Shown here: positions 21,741 through 34,699 of the stretch, piece after piece | Layout of the letters: every line of letters begins with the position of its first letter | How positions within the stretch are numbered: position 1 is the first letter of the stretch | Assembly: GCA_963281155.1 (NCBI GenBank) | Contig: CAUJLY010000002.1 | Coordinates: 5,022,001 to 5,086,000, forward strand | Source: Rhabditophanes sp. KR3021 | Lineage: Eukaryota; Nematoda; Chromadorea; Rhabditida; Alloionematidae | DNA length: 64,000 nucleotides | Direction of reading: 5' to 3' | The notes under the pieces: generated by a model | The model's database searches: none | The model's input: only the letters and a program-made list of their open reading frames with translations | What the model was told of the DNA's origin: nothing | Made by a program: the position numbers and the translations under genes

Positions 21741-22470
21741 ATGCTATCTGTTTTGAGTAGGAATATCTGGAAAAGCGGACAACTTATAAACAATAAATTA
21801 CTGTTTATTAGTCCTCGGCAATTATCTGTCACATCTATAAAACTCAATGGGCAAAAACCACCCTTGGTGCCTTTATCTTCGATTGATCCATCAGTCTTAG
21901 GCCATTCTATACTTCATCTCAAAGAAAATGGAGCCGAAGCTACACCAACTGACACTATGAAGAAAGGAGTCATTGCGGCAAAGGTAATTTTGACTCAAAT
22001 TACATCTAATCAACTTATTTTAGATGTTCTCGATTAGTAGCAGTTCACTTGGAATTATTATGATACCTGTCCTAACGAATTACCTATGGATTGCAGCTAG
22101 TGAACGGCCAGGAATGATGGTTATTACAATTCTAGCAAATGGATTTCTCGCTTTGCTGACTTTTACTCCTCTCTTACTTCATTTCTTGGTCAAAAGGTTT
22201 GTAGCAAATATTTATTACAACCATGACACAAAGATCTACACATCCGTACATTACAACTTCTTTTTGAGGAAGATGGCTATGCAATTCAAGGCCGAGGATG
22301 TTAAGGATGGTATGACGGCTCCTGAAGCCAAGAAATTATACATTCCTTTGGCAACAGCATTTATTCATGGAAAGCCTTTGTTATTGTCTTTGGATAAGAA
22401 TCAGTATAGAGATGTTTTGGCCTTTGAAGCTATGACCAAGAATATCGAAATTCCTCACGGCGCAGATTGA
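21741..22470 (+). CDS. TMEM70: TMEM70-family mitochondrial membrane protein
   Basis: Exons 21741-21983 and 22024-22470 flank a 40-nt intron and encode 229 aa. The N-terminus (MLSVLSRNIWKSG) is a mitochondrial presequence type. Two TM helices form a hairpin (LGIIMIPVLTNYLWIA and MMVITILANGFLALLTFTPLLLHF). The family-specific segment follows: KRFVANIYYNHDTKIYTSVHYNFF and a C-terminal HGKPLLLSLDKNQY stretch. TMEM70 proteins sit in the inner membrane and assist ATP synthase c-ring and complex I assembly. The 3' end converges on the four-TM protein gene, with 114 nt between stops. Confidence 0.85.
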
Positions 22471-22584
22471 ATGTGATAATATTAGTAGGAAATCATTTAT
22501 TATATCATTGTTAATTAGTTGGAGGCGACCATTTCGGTATATAAATAAAAATGAGTTTATTTTAATAAATGTTTTTAACAATTG

Positions 22585-23974
22585 TTATTTTTTATATTCA
22601 AAAGTGTATTGAGAATCTATTACATATTTTTGTCCATTATCTTCAGTACCTGTATTTCTGTTGGATGGAATGACAATATTTTGTGGTATATACAAATTAT
22701 CCATCTGATTGGCACCGTCCCTTTGAGAAGAAGAAGTTGGTTTAATGTTGTGATGAGAATGACTTCGCTGTCTGGATTCATAAGATCTATCACTGATACC
22801 GGTAGAATTTGTAGTAGGTTGAGAATAGTCATCATCACAATGACTGCATTCGTCATTTCGACCTCTATGTCTACATTCACAAGGAACTGACCGATGCCGC
22901 CTTCTGCTATGTTTTTTGCTGCAACAATCTTTATCCCTTCTTCGTCTATCTTTTTTCTTCCCCACTTCCACAGGTGTATATTTTCGCGTATGCCCGGCAG
23001 TTGCTGCGTTTGTTGACGGCCCAAACATCAATTTATTTCGACAAGATTTCTGCAAAATGATTATCAGCATATTTGGAAATAACTTACCGACAAGCACGTA
23101 GCTCCATCTTCAGTGTAAACAAGTAAATTTCCACAATTTCCACAATTCTCCTTGACAAAGTGATGATCATCATAAAAAGATGGTTCAATAAACTTCGTAT
23201 CATTATAATACTTTAAATTTTGATCTTCAATTGGTGTTTCGTGATAGTTGCGTTGCGGCAACTCTATGTGATCTTCATTAATTTCCCGTACATTATCATC
23301 AAAGTGGATTGCCTTTCCAGGTGTGTATTCCTTCTTGTATCCACCGCTTTTGGCAAGCCGATTATAAAAGGAAATAATTACTACGAAGCAGTAGCAATTA
23401 ATAAATTGAGCAATGGTCTCAACAATAGTTATTGCTAACCAGTAATCACGGACATCCCCAGTCCACCATAACACACAATATGCCATGGTTGTCAAGATTG
23501 AACTCAACATAACAGGAAACCACGGCCATATAAAGTAACGTGAAGCCTGAAATTTAATTATTAAATAATTCTCCTTATGAATAATTACCTTATGGACGCC
23601 GTAAACTAAGGCCAACGAAGCAAATAGCATGAAAAATGAGCTAATTAGACAAATGACTTGAACGATAAATAAGCCTAAATGAGTTACAAATTGAAGTGGG
23701 AATAAATTTAAATATATTATACCTTCAATTAAACGAGCCGTTCGAGCAGTTGAAGCACCGACACAAGGGCAATTCCATTCACATTGGAGGTTAGCTTGAG
23801 ACATTGTCACAGCACTGCATTCCGACAAAACGCCAGTCTGCCAGCCAAAAATAAATAGTTGAAGAAAGCCGTAAATCTTCCAAGAATAAAGTTAATTTAT
23901 AAATAACAACAACTTACAGATGCATAAATGGCCACAGCCATGGAACCATCTTTAATATTAATACAAGCACACAT
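22585..23974 (-). CDS. Four-TM membrane protein with long Cys/His/Arg-rich tail
   Basis: Minus-strand exons 23974-23918, 23876-23723, 23674-23589, 23546-23088 and 23049-22585 encode 406 aa. Introns are 38-48 nt and all junctions keep frame; two introns are open in frame but have good GT...AG ends. The N-terminus MCACINIKDGSMAVAIYAS leads into TM1 (about 12-33). TM2 is LFIVQVICLISSFFMLFASL, TM3 FIWPWFPVMLSSILTTMAYC and TM4 LAITIVETIAQFINCYCFVV. The layout resembles small nematode tetraspan/LAPTM-like proteins. The cytosolic tail of about 240 aa has a Cys pair motif (CGNCGN), then a KKKDRRRRDKDCCSKKHSRR run and Cys/His-rich CECRHRGRNDECSHCDD, which might bind metal. A coding-like frame upstream (24098-23958) is out of frame with this start; see findings. 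Confidence 0.75.
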
Positions 23975-25217
23975 TGGTTTTGCCACTTTGCTTTAATTGA
24001 TAAGCTCTTGTTTGTTGTATTACTTGATCTCTTGTCATATGATTATTATCCCTATAATCGTCATAAATCTGGTTCCGAGCATTGGTTCTTTGCACCATCC
24101 TATCAGTGGACACCAAATAATATTGGAAATTTTTTAGTTGAAAGCGTGATGACTATAGAAATGAATTTAAAGCAGATGACAACACAATTCTTGAGTACAT
24201 TCGTCTTTTTTAAGAATATTTTGGTGTAGGTGTATATAGTTAAAATGAATCATCAATTGTAATATTACTTATTGTTGCTTAGATCAGAATTGTTTTGGAC
24301 AGGAAATAAAGTAAGACTACGAATATAGAATAGAAGGTGATAGTATTATTTGATGTATATTTAAGGACAATTGATTATACAACCAAATTGAGATACTATT
24401 CCTTTTATCTTCTTGTTTTGTAGTGATAATATCAAATTTTATTAATTGTACGTATAGATAGTACAAATATCTGAGGACAAACAATAATAACGCAACAATT
24501 ATTTGGTTTCAATGGTGATGAGTGCTCTATAAACATACAAGCTCTATTTAAAACGGTACCACAGTCCCAGACCAAAAATTTATATTAAAAGGGTTGTTGT
24601 TGTCAAAGCAAAGGGTCACGTCCTATCTTTTGCTAGTGCAATATCTAGACCCTAGTATGACGATACAATAAAATTGTATATCAGCAGCACCTACAAAATG
24701 TGATATGGTTAGAAAGGTGGTGGAGAGACTTTGTTAAATAATATATTAAACCTTCTACTTTAGCCCTGAGACACAACAATTCCTAGGTGACATGGAACAC
24801 GCATAAATTGAGCTTGTTTATTTGCGTAATGCAAATAGAAATTATACAATTTCAGTATGCAAATCATTACTCTGACATTTGAGGTAATCTATATCTTTCA
24901 TTTGTTGGTTGAGAATGTTTTTATAAAAATATCTAAAGTAAGTTTGCTGCAATGAACTTTTCGGAAGATAATTAGATACCATACTTTTTACTATAAACAA
25001 ATCAGAAATTGTTTTTATTCACATGATCCTGTATAGAGAAATAAAAGGAAAACGTCTATGATCCATTATCTTTTCGTAATTTAAATAATTCACATGACTG
25101 TTCTACTGTTTAAACAATAAATTTGGAAATTACTTTATTGCGTCATTATTTTGTATTCATATAATAATTGTTTCCATCAATTATATTGGATGCCACAAAG
25201 ACTGATTAAAAAACCCC

Positions 25218-25271
25218 ATCGTAATGAAAGACGAGTCGAGCTTTTGTCGACAGTCGCTTTCATTCTATGAT
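25218..25271. ncRNA. Pre-miRNA-like hairpin, candidate
   Basis: A 54-nt imperfect hairpin with about 20 paired positions: ATCGT/ATGAT (one wobble), AATGAAAG/CTTTCATT, CGA/TCG and TCGA/TCGA, with small bulges and a 7-nt loop. It is short for a metazoan pre-miRNA. The strand is ambiguous. No known miRNA seed recognised. Confidence 0.3.
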
Positions 25272-28200
25272 TAATATCAGTATACTATGTTGATGGACCT
25301 GTTAAAATATTGCTTAACCGATTGGAATGACTTTATTTTTGAAGTATTTTAACACACATTTATAGAAACCAAAATGTCAATTTATTGTTTGATTATCCAA
25401 CTCCTGTTCTTTTTATTTATCCATAAATACCTAGATAATGGGGCTATTTTATTGATTGCGCCTCAAAAGGTCCCTCCATAAGACATGTTTATAATTTTGA
25501 ACATGATAGAAAATTCCAGATCATCTTAAAAAATTGTGTTGTAAACAAACAACATACCGAACATTAGTTAGTAGTTGTTCCGTTTTTTCAAAATATACCT
25601 TCTTGTTGAGTAAGTGTTTTAATAAAATGAAGGTAATTTAATTATTCGTACCAACAACACACTTTCAGATCTTTGATCGCCTATTCTCTATCTCTCTTTT
25701 GACAATATAAATATAATGAATTGTTGTCAAACTCACTTTTTTGTTTCTTTTAGGAGTTGGATGTGATCACACAAATTAGACATAATAAATATGGTAACAA
25801 TAAAATAGTAAAGTACAATATCACTACACCACCTCCCAATTTTCTTCTTCCTTTTTGGTCAATACTTTTGCCCTATTTATAATTGTTTACTTGTTAACAG
25901 GACAGAGCCGGCTCTAATCAAAAGAAATGTTTTTTCTATATTTTGTCAAAATTAATCGCACTCTCACAATATATTTAAAACCCGTCCAATTTTTTAGAAA
26001 ACTGTATTATTTATTGTTACCTCTATTAAAATTTAAATCGCAAAAAGACTTTTTACTTGATCCTTCAACAAAAACAACCAACTAGCTTCAAATTATTTTT
26101 ACAACTTAAGATATAAATAAATATATCTTTATTTCTTCTCCAAGAACTTATATTTATGCGTTCTAAATAATTATTTATACCAAACGCTCAATTTATTTTC
26201 ACTTTCTATATAATGAAGTAACTTCCACAAATATTTACATCTGATAAAAAAATCAACAAATAATTGCCATTTCTGACCAGGACAATCATCACTCTTTTTG
26301 AATATTTAATTAATTACCCATCAATTCAAACTACAATTTATCTTTTAACAAATTTGACAAAGATACCACGACCTTTAATGTTCTATCTTTTGAATAAGAC
26401 GTACTCCCTGTAATTTATTATTATTTTTATTAGATTTTTCAAGCGTCCATTAATTATGATATTGATACATGTTTACTGATTAACAATGAAAAAGGCGATT
26501 TGTACATATTTATTGTTACCAAAGAGTGTGAAAATGTATAGTAAATTGAGCAAGTTAGGAGGAAGTAGAAATGAAAAAGGGCTACATTTGATTTGTACAA
26601 ATTAAAAAGTGTTGTATTTAGTCAGTACGAATTAACCGTATTATTCCCTTAAATCATAAAAATTAATATCATGGTATTAAAAGAGACAAAATGTTTGCAA
26701 CATTTTCGATTTTAATCATCCCAGCATACCACTTTAAAAAGGGTACCTCTTGCAGGAACGTTCACTTTTTTAGTTGAACGAAATTTTGCTACTGCTTTAC
26801 AAATATTTATAACGAGAAGTTTATGAGCTTTGACTGACAAAATGTTTCAAAATATTATAAAGGTAACAACTTTTGTTGATCTTCAAAAATATGTACATTC
26901 AATTAAATGTTCATTACTTCACATCCACCAAAAGGAATTAGTCGTAATTGTTTATAACTTCAACCATATCTTATCATCTACTCTTGACTTAAAAAATGAT
27001 CTCTACCCCAAAAACATCTCAATTCTCTTTAGACTCTTTTTTAGGCATTCCTTATCAATAGTTTATCCAATTTTATCGTCATTTAATCGTGGCTTGGAGT
27101 GCGAGACGACTGAGGCTCTAATTAAGACAACGTTATTTACAATCATTAATAAAATCAGCTATTGGCGTATTCAATATGTGTCAATCACTTTAACCAACAA
27201 AATTTTCACTAATGATTATATTACAAAAATAGATCGCAGTAGATGCTTCATTTATTTTGTAAAATAATTTCGTAAATAACAATCATTTTTAATTTATTAG
27301 TTAGATCAAAAAAGTTCGGCAAAACAAATCTTTATGCATTTACCACATATCCACTCATCTTAGTATTATCTATATATACTATTATCAATTGTGTGTAGTC
27401 TATATTTCTCTATCATGTTGTTTATCTGGTTTGAAGAATTTTCAAAAAAATGATTTTCCTTTTCGTTGTACCTCGCACATTAAAAAATATTACCTCCTAC
27501 GAGTGAATGTGGTGGATATGCTAATATTTAATACAACCTTAATGTCCATATTTCGCTGATTTTTCGTCATTCAATTTTAATTGTTTATGGAAGTTGTTCA
27601 TTTGCCATCAATAAAGATACCCTGAGCTCTGTACTAACAATTCATTTGATTAACAAAAATTGATTATATCGTGCGGCTTAACGTGAGATCACACTAGAAA
27701 GAATGAAAACGAATGTGTATTCATTTAAAATATATATAACTTTATATCAAAATAGTTGGTCAAAAATCAATCTTTATCTTTTTTTAGGTCCCAACAAAAC
27801 CTTTTTGACGTGTTTCACATTAGTAGAAGAAGGGGGATGCTTCGTATTTAACCTGTCTACTGAGAAACATATTCATTGTATAATACATATTATTACACAC
27901 AACACTTTGCATTCTTTCTCCAAAAAACTCATTATCTTTTCAAAATTATTTTAATTTCATAACGAATAATTGTACATATTTAGTTAACCTCGCAGAGTGC
28001 CCCTTTTTAGAGTGTATTCACATTAAAGAATTGTTTTATTATTTTATTATTTACCAAAAAAGGAGACAGCCTCGCTTTATTATAAAGGCCGTCTGTCAAT
28101 TATTTTTTAATATTTTAGTTTAAATAACATGCCTAAACTTGTAAATGCATACCGGTTTGCTTTCACTTTTCAGTATTAAGTACACATAAATGCTCCAGCA

Positions 28201-30288
28201 ATCTTCTAAACCGACTGACATCTATTGTCGATCTTTTTCTTCAATAAAGACTAAATGTGCTGTAAATATAATCTTTTGATGTCCATTTTCGACAAAAACA
28301 ACCGTCCCCACTTACAAGTGTAAGAATGTTTTCGGTGTTTGTGTTTTGTAATAACAAGTGATTTAAAAAAAAGACGTAAACTTTTATTTTATCACGTCTA
28401 CAATTTGTGATCTTGACTTTTGTCTTCTTCTTTGCCAAGACATGTCTCTGCTTATGCTAATTTGAATTGTTCTTTTTTTAAATAATTATCTGAATACATT
28501 ATTTACATGATTTGAATTTAGTTTGATACTATGTGCATAATAATGTACAATGATATAAATTTTAATGAGATAATGACGTTCAAAACTACGTTCATATCTA
28601 TTTACACTAAGACATCAAAAAAGTTATGGACGACGACTCGTTTAAGAAGAGAAGTTTATCAATCAGTATATAAAAAACAATTGTTGATGGTGACGCTTGA
28701 TAGGTGAAAGCGGAACACGCACACCTCAATGGGGTCTTCTTTTTCTGCAATCTTTTATTGTATGTCATTTTTTTGGAGAACGTGGTGATCATTTATACAT
28801 ACACTATTCGTGAAAGTGATATTAAAATTGCAATTTGTAGGTTGGAGCATAAAGAAGTTGAAAGAAGAGAGAGTGGTGTGATTTGGTGGATGTTTGTTGT
28901 TATTTATGATTTTAAATGAATTTGATGTTCGCAATACTGAATATATATATTTATTTTGACTCTTTCGATATAGACACACTCAAATTAACTTTATATTCAA
29001 AAGTCCCAGCTATTTTTAACTACCACACATTATTTAAAAATGATTAAGAGAGCATAAAGTGAATTTTTTGTATATATTTTTTATATTTTTGTTGTTGTTT
29101 GTTGTATGTTCTGTTTTTGTGTATCAAAAAACCTTAATAGGAAGCCATTTTTTGTTAACTAATTCTTATAAATAGAAAAAATGTAAGCGTGTTCAGTATG
29201 AAGCTAGCTTTTACCAAGCAAATAAGTGAATTCGTTTTTTGTAAATAAATTTGATAATTTTATATTATGCAAAATTATCCTCCCTAAAACAGGATTTGCC
29301 TTGCCAAAAACAATCTTTCCACCATACTTACTAGACACTTTAACAAAATTTTTATTTACTACGTACGAGCAAAAAATGATAGTTTAGCACAAAATAAGTT
29401 TTGTTTATTTACGAGATGTGTTATGTTTTTAGCAGGTATGATTAGTATCAATTTAATTCTTTATTTTTAGAACCATAAACAGACAAAAAATATGTCATTA
29501 TTAAATAGAAGCTAAATGACTTCATCAGTTTTTTATTTACTCCTTCCTTATTTTCAGAATTTTTATAAAAAAGACAAAACAGAGTTAATGTTTTTCGTCA
29601 CTTTTTTGTTACCTTTCAAGAGATGCTGTTCTTTATGTTTAAAGTCACTACAGTCGTTCCTGAGTAGTAGAATATTAATGTATGTGTAGATGAAAAGTTT
29701 CTTAACACAATCTCTTTGATGTTTAAATGATCTTAGTCGTGATAACAGAGACCTACATCAGCTAATAATATGAGTATATACAGTTTATACTTCACTACAC
29801 TGTTCCAGGAACGTTTGCTTTTGTTTTATTAACTTTTTTGCTCTAATACACTTTGACAAAAGTAATTTTTTCGATAATTTCCAATCTCACCCATCACTAA
29901 AATGGTAATAGTCGTCTCTGTAAATTGCCTCTATTATGGGCTGGCTATTTTTTAACATTATACAAAAAAACGATAAAACATATTTTTTCTCTCAAAAACA
30001 ATTGCCCCCTCTTATAAAGTTCGACCCAACAATATTTGAAAATGTTGTTGTGTCTGACTTATCCTCCATTTATCCCCAGTCGAAATCGTGTATGCCGCCG
30101 ACGTCCGATCAAAACACACTTTAAGATAATTTAAAAACCTTTCATTATTAATATTAACTTCCTCTTTAGCAACCAAAATATTATTATATTTACGAGTTAA
30201 GCTGTATTTGTTTGTCAAGCTGATTTTATTATTACAAGCGAGAATATATTTTTGTTCTTACAAAGTTTAGTTTAAAGTTCATACTTAG

Positions 30289-30430
30289 TTGTGAGCCTTT
30301 TAGCTAAACGGGAAACCCCATTCTTCAAACTGGATCAATTAATGCAAGGAAGCGTCGTGGTTGTTAATTCAACCCAAGATCACATCAATGAAGGTGATTT
30401 TTTGGAGCTGAGTGAGTTGATTCATAAAAG
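30289..30430 (+). CDS. Orphan coding exon, candidate
   Basis: Bounded by ATACTTAG at the left and AAAAG|GTAAGTG at the right, a consensus donor. In frame it reads SLLAKRETPFFKLDQLMQGS and on to GDFLELSELIHK. An ATG at 30342 lies inside, so it could be a first exon from there. It ends with two bases of a codon (AG), so its phase fits both the exon at 40315 and the first ncl-1 exon at 41486. The protein sequence looks genuine but I do not recognise the family. Confidence 0.45.
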
Positions 30431-32798
30431 GTAAGTGAGTCTCAAAAGTAAATCAAAATATTCGACACAAATAAATTAACTTCCTTCCTTTTGATGAATG
30501 GCAATGTCAAAATGACAATATTTTTGGTTTCACCGCATGCGAACAATTATCTATATCCTTTCATCATTTAATTTTCCTTCATTTTATGGTATACTAAACA
30601 GTACATCAATCAAAAAAAGAAACTCTCCTTGTCGCATCATCGCCTTTTTCCATATCTATTATTTATGATACTATTAATTTGTTAATTTACCTGGTCCATT
30701 TTCTCATTATGTAAGAGACTTCAAAAAAGACGTTTTTTATGACATCTCAAAGACAACCCTATTAAAAGTATTTACCTGTTTTACTCTTTTTTTGCACATA
30801 TTAATTGACAAAAACGCTCATGGTGGTCCTCGAAGTTTAGGATAGTCTCGTTTTTTGAATATCAAATAGATAAGATTAATCTGTACCGAATCACACACAC
30901 ACACAAATGCAAATGTACTAACATCCAATTTCAAAACTCCAATAATCTTGATGATTACATCAAAAAATTGTTTGTATATTTTTTGGTTTGTCAAGATACA
31001 TAATGTATATATTTAATTTATAAATTTGATTGTGTTTCATTTATATATTTGATTGTATTTTTGATTATATTTGATTATTTTTGCGTCTTATAGATTCGTC
31101 ATACCTTAAAACCACATTTTTTGTCAATTCATTTAGATTGAAACGAATCTATTTCAAACTCTTTTAATTAGTATGTATTTTAAGAAAAAATGAAGATGCT
31201 AGTCAAAGTTTGACGTGGCCACTGTTTCATAAGCAAGTAAAATTGGTCTATTTGAGACCACCTGCATTTTCTGTGTTCTAACCAAAGTGCGTTTTAAAAG
31301 CTAACTGACAAAAACACATTGAGTTGAAGTTTCTTTTTTTAAGAATAGACAAATATTTAAATATTTATGCTTTATACCCCAAACCTTTTTTTTAAAATAC
31401 TAAATACTCAATTTATTATAAAGTTAATTCAACTACAATTTATTACGATTTATGTCCTGCATTTTTTGCAAAATCCTACTAAGCTCGAAATGCTTTTGTA
31501 GTGTTTGATTTTGACAAAAAAAAGTTAATTTTTTTATTTGTTATTTATTGATAATATTATGTCTCTGTCAAAACAAAGTCACTATTGTAATATTCTCTTT
31601 TTGACAATGAAAAGGAATAAAATGATGGTGTGTATTGTTCAAAAAAGAATAAATGTAAAGATTATTTTGATACCATATAGTTTGAAGGCAAAAATGACTG
31701 TAGATGATTAGAAGCTAGAGAGAAATTGTTTTTTATTGATAATAGCTTTAACTTCATGTACAGGAGGTGAATCAGATTATTAGATTCACAGGAATTTAGT
31801 GGTGTTTAGAATTTGTTTGTCTAGATAAGGCTCTTTTATAATTAGGCGAGTATTTTTTTGCCAGGTACTAAAAACTAGACACCCATAAACTTCAAGGAAA
31901 GATTACTTTTTGACATTTTAATGGTGTCGTCAATGGGTGGTGGTGAGAGCAAGTTAGTGTTCACTTTTTTATTATTCAAATTATCACCTTACATAATTTA
32001 GAGACTCTTAATTTAGTTGCTACCTTATCATTCCATACACTTCTATGTTATACAACTTTTTAAATGTCATTTTTTGTAGAATATATCCACCACTTATATA
32101 CTTATATCAAAGTCATTCATACCAATACCATTTATACCTATATCATTTTTAAACAATAATGCGTACACTTAAATATCTTTTAACAAATCAACTTTTCCAC
32201 ATTAAAAATTATGTATCGTATAGTAAATATTGCCGTTCATGCGCATATTCAAAATTTGTTTCCTCATTTTATTATTATTAAACAGAACTTTTTTAAATGG
32301 ACGAGGTCATTTCTTTTACAATAAAAAAGGCATTGTTTACAAAGATAACATTTTTATATTTCACATTTGCAATTTTGCCGTTCTTCCCAAAAAAGCATGT
32401 GAATGTCTATTTCCAATAAAAAACACATTCTATGGTAGAAACATTTTTGTCTTAAAAGCTGAATCATTTTAAATGTATGTCTACTAATTAACTTCCATAT
32501 AAAGACATACTTAGGACCAACCATTTATGTCCCAAACGAACTCTCCTAGACACTCCTAACACTACTTAGACTCTCCTCTGCACATACACAACTTTTACTC
32601 CATTAATCTTTTTATGAACTGATTTTCTTTAAAAAGAGGGTGGATATACTTAGGCAGTAGGGTAGTATTTTGCTTGATAAAACACAAAAAATAACTGCAC
32701 TATTCAACTCTTTGTATTTCCAAATATTTACCAAAAAGTACATGTAATTTGTTAAAGGTACTTTTTTATCCTTTTGTTACTGTGTAGTGTAGTAGTGT

Positions 32799-32822
32799 AG
32801 TCCATCACCCATAAGATGGACT
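32799..32822. other. Small perfect hairpin
   Basis: AGTCCATC / GATGGACT, an 8-bp perfect stem with an 8-nt loop (ACCCATAA), in a slightly GC-richer patch of the desert. Role unknown. Confidence 0.5.
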
Positions 32823-34662
32823 TTGCGAAATGCTCCGCGATCTGAGTTAAACATATTTCAAAATAATAACCTCCAATAAAGACAGTACTGTTTTGTAATG
32901 ATTAGCCGTGCCATCCTGTCTCAGGTCTATTTCATCATCGCTTTCAGTATATACATTTGAATAGCCTTGCGAGAACCAGACAAAAAATGATTTACATATC
33001 AAAAAAATGTCTGGTACTTTTTTTGTCAAAGAGTCTCTTGTCTCACCCCCCTTTGTTTGTTGTCTGGCAGAAAGAGATGTGTTTCCTATTTTTAATATTA
33101 AAAAATGACTGGCGTTCGGACATTTATTATATTATTAATAATGCAAATGTGTGGTTTGTGAAAATTACTTTTTCGTTCAATGATCAAAATGTATGTGCCA
33201 TTTCATTTATGATACATGATCTATCACTTATTACGAAATTATCAAAGAGGCGTATTAAGCTGTATATTTGTACTTTTAATCGAAAATATGAATTTACATA
33301 CATAGATTCCCTTTTTTGACATGACACACCAACACAAAATTGCCATCTTGCTGCCATTCCTAAGGGCATACTTGGAATATTTATTGTAATTTAATTGGAC
33401 GATATCTGCATTCATTTTTTAGATATCTATTTTAGATACCTATTTTTAATGATGACGCAGAAAGGGCAATTTAAATAAACTATTTTGTACAAATAAATTG
33501 TTATGTGCACCATTATGTTGTGGTAATTTATTATGACTATTAAATTTGTGAGTCATTAGGTATCATCAAGAAATTAAAACAAAGTTACACATAAGATCAC
33601 AAACATAAAATCATTTTACCTTCTTACTCATTGCCTTTTATGATATAAAAGCACTTATATTTTATAATGTGAGGATCCCTTTGTTTCAACTACCTTCATT
33701 GTCATACGAAACTACAATTTTTATTCTAAGAATATAATTTGGCAAAAGGTGCAATTTATTATTAACAAATAATATTGTCTATTCATTATCCGAAATCTTT
33801 ACATAAATTATTAACTTACAGTTACATAAATTAAAAACTAACTTTACAATTTATAACTTCACAAGCCCACATACTTTTTAAAAAACATAGCCAAAATTGC
33901 GTCTAATCACTGGGCGATATATAATGTTAGCAAAAAATGCCTTTTCCCATTAAGCGATATTAAATTTCATCCATATAGCAAAGAACAACGATACTATAAT
34001 ATTGAGGAAATTCTTGTCATCTTACTGCCCTTTCAGCAATTATTATTTAATTGGTGTGGCTTACACTCCAAATCTCACAACCTATACGCTAAGTTTTTAG
34101 TCGAGTTTTATAACTTTTATGAGGTATAAAAGGAGTAATATGTAATTTTAATATCACATACACTCCCTCATTTCAACTTAACAATGCCTTACATTGACTT
34201 TTCGTTATCAGTTTTATTCAAACCTTTGTAAAATAGTGAAAAATATAGGAATAAAATAATATTTGTAGCAAGAACTTCGTGAGTAAATCGAATTACAAAA
34301 AGTCTGTCTATATTGGAACTCATAATTTATTTTATTTATTATTAAATAAAGGCATAAGTTTGTTAGCAGAGATTGAGTTAAATTATTATAGTTTTAGATG
34401 TTCTCCGCTACTACTGACAATCTTTCAATATTAATTTACCATTTTGAACATTTGTTCCTCTCTAAATACATTTGTTCATTTTTGTGTCAGGCGCCACCAA
34501 AACTAACATGCCCATCCATGTTCATGTTCGCGATGTTCACGGGCCTTTCTTGCTAAGCCTATCTATCATTTATTGTCTGGGTATTGTATTTGTAATATTC
34601 CTTAGCCTTTCAAATAGCATTCCACTATTTTTGTTACTTATTAAAATATTCACTATAATCTG

Positions 34663-34699
34663 AAAGGCACAACCGCAACACCCTAAAACCGGTGCCTTT
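34663..34699. other. Small perfect hairpin
   Basis: AAAGGCAC / GTGCCTTT, an 8-bp perfect stem around a 21-nt C/A-rich loop. Stands out against AT-rich surroundings. Role unknown. Confidence 0.5.

Noticed and set aside
24763..24784. lin-4/miR-125-like seed (CCCTGAGAC)
   Set aside because: The first base is wrong for lin-4, the rest does not match and there is no opposing arm.
26842..27267. 141-codon plus-strand open frame in the desert
   Set aside because: Long for chance, but its composition (Ile, Phe, Leu, Asn, Lys) is that of AT-rich noncoding frames; no domain, no splice partners. Kept only as a mention.
32957..33319. 120-codon plus-strand open frame
   Set aside because: Low-complexity composition, with an overlapping open frame on the other strand and no recognisable motif.
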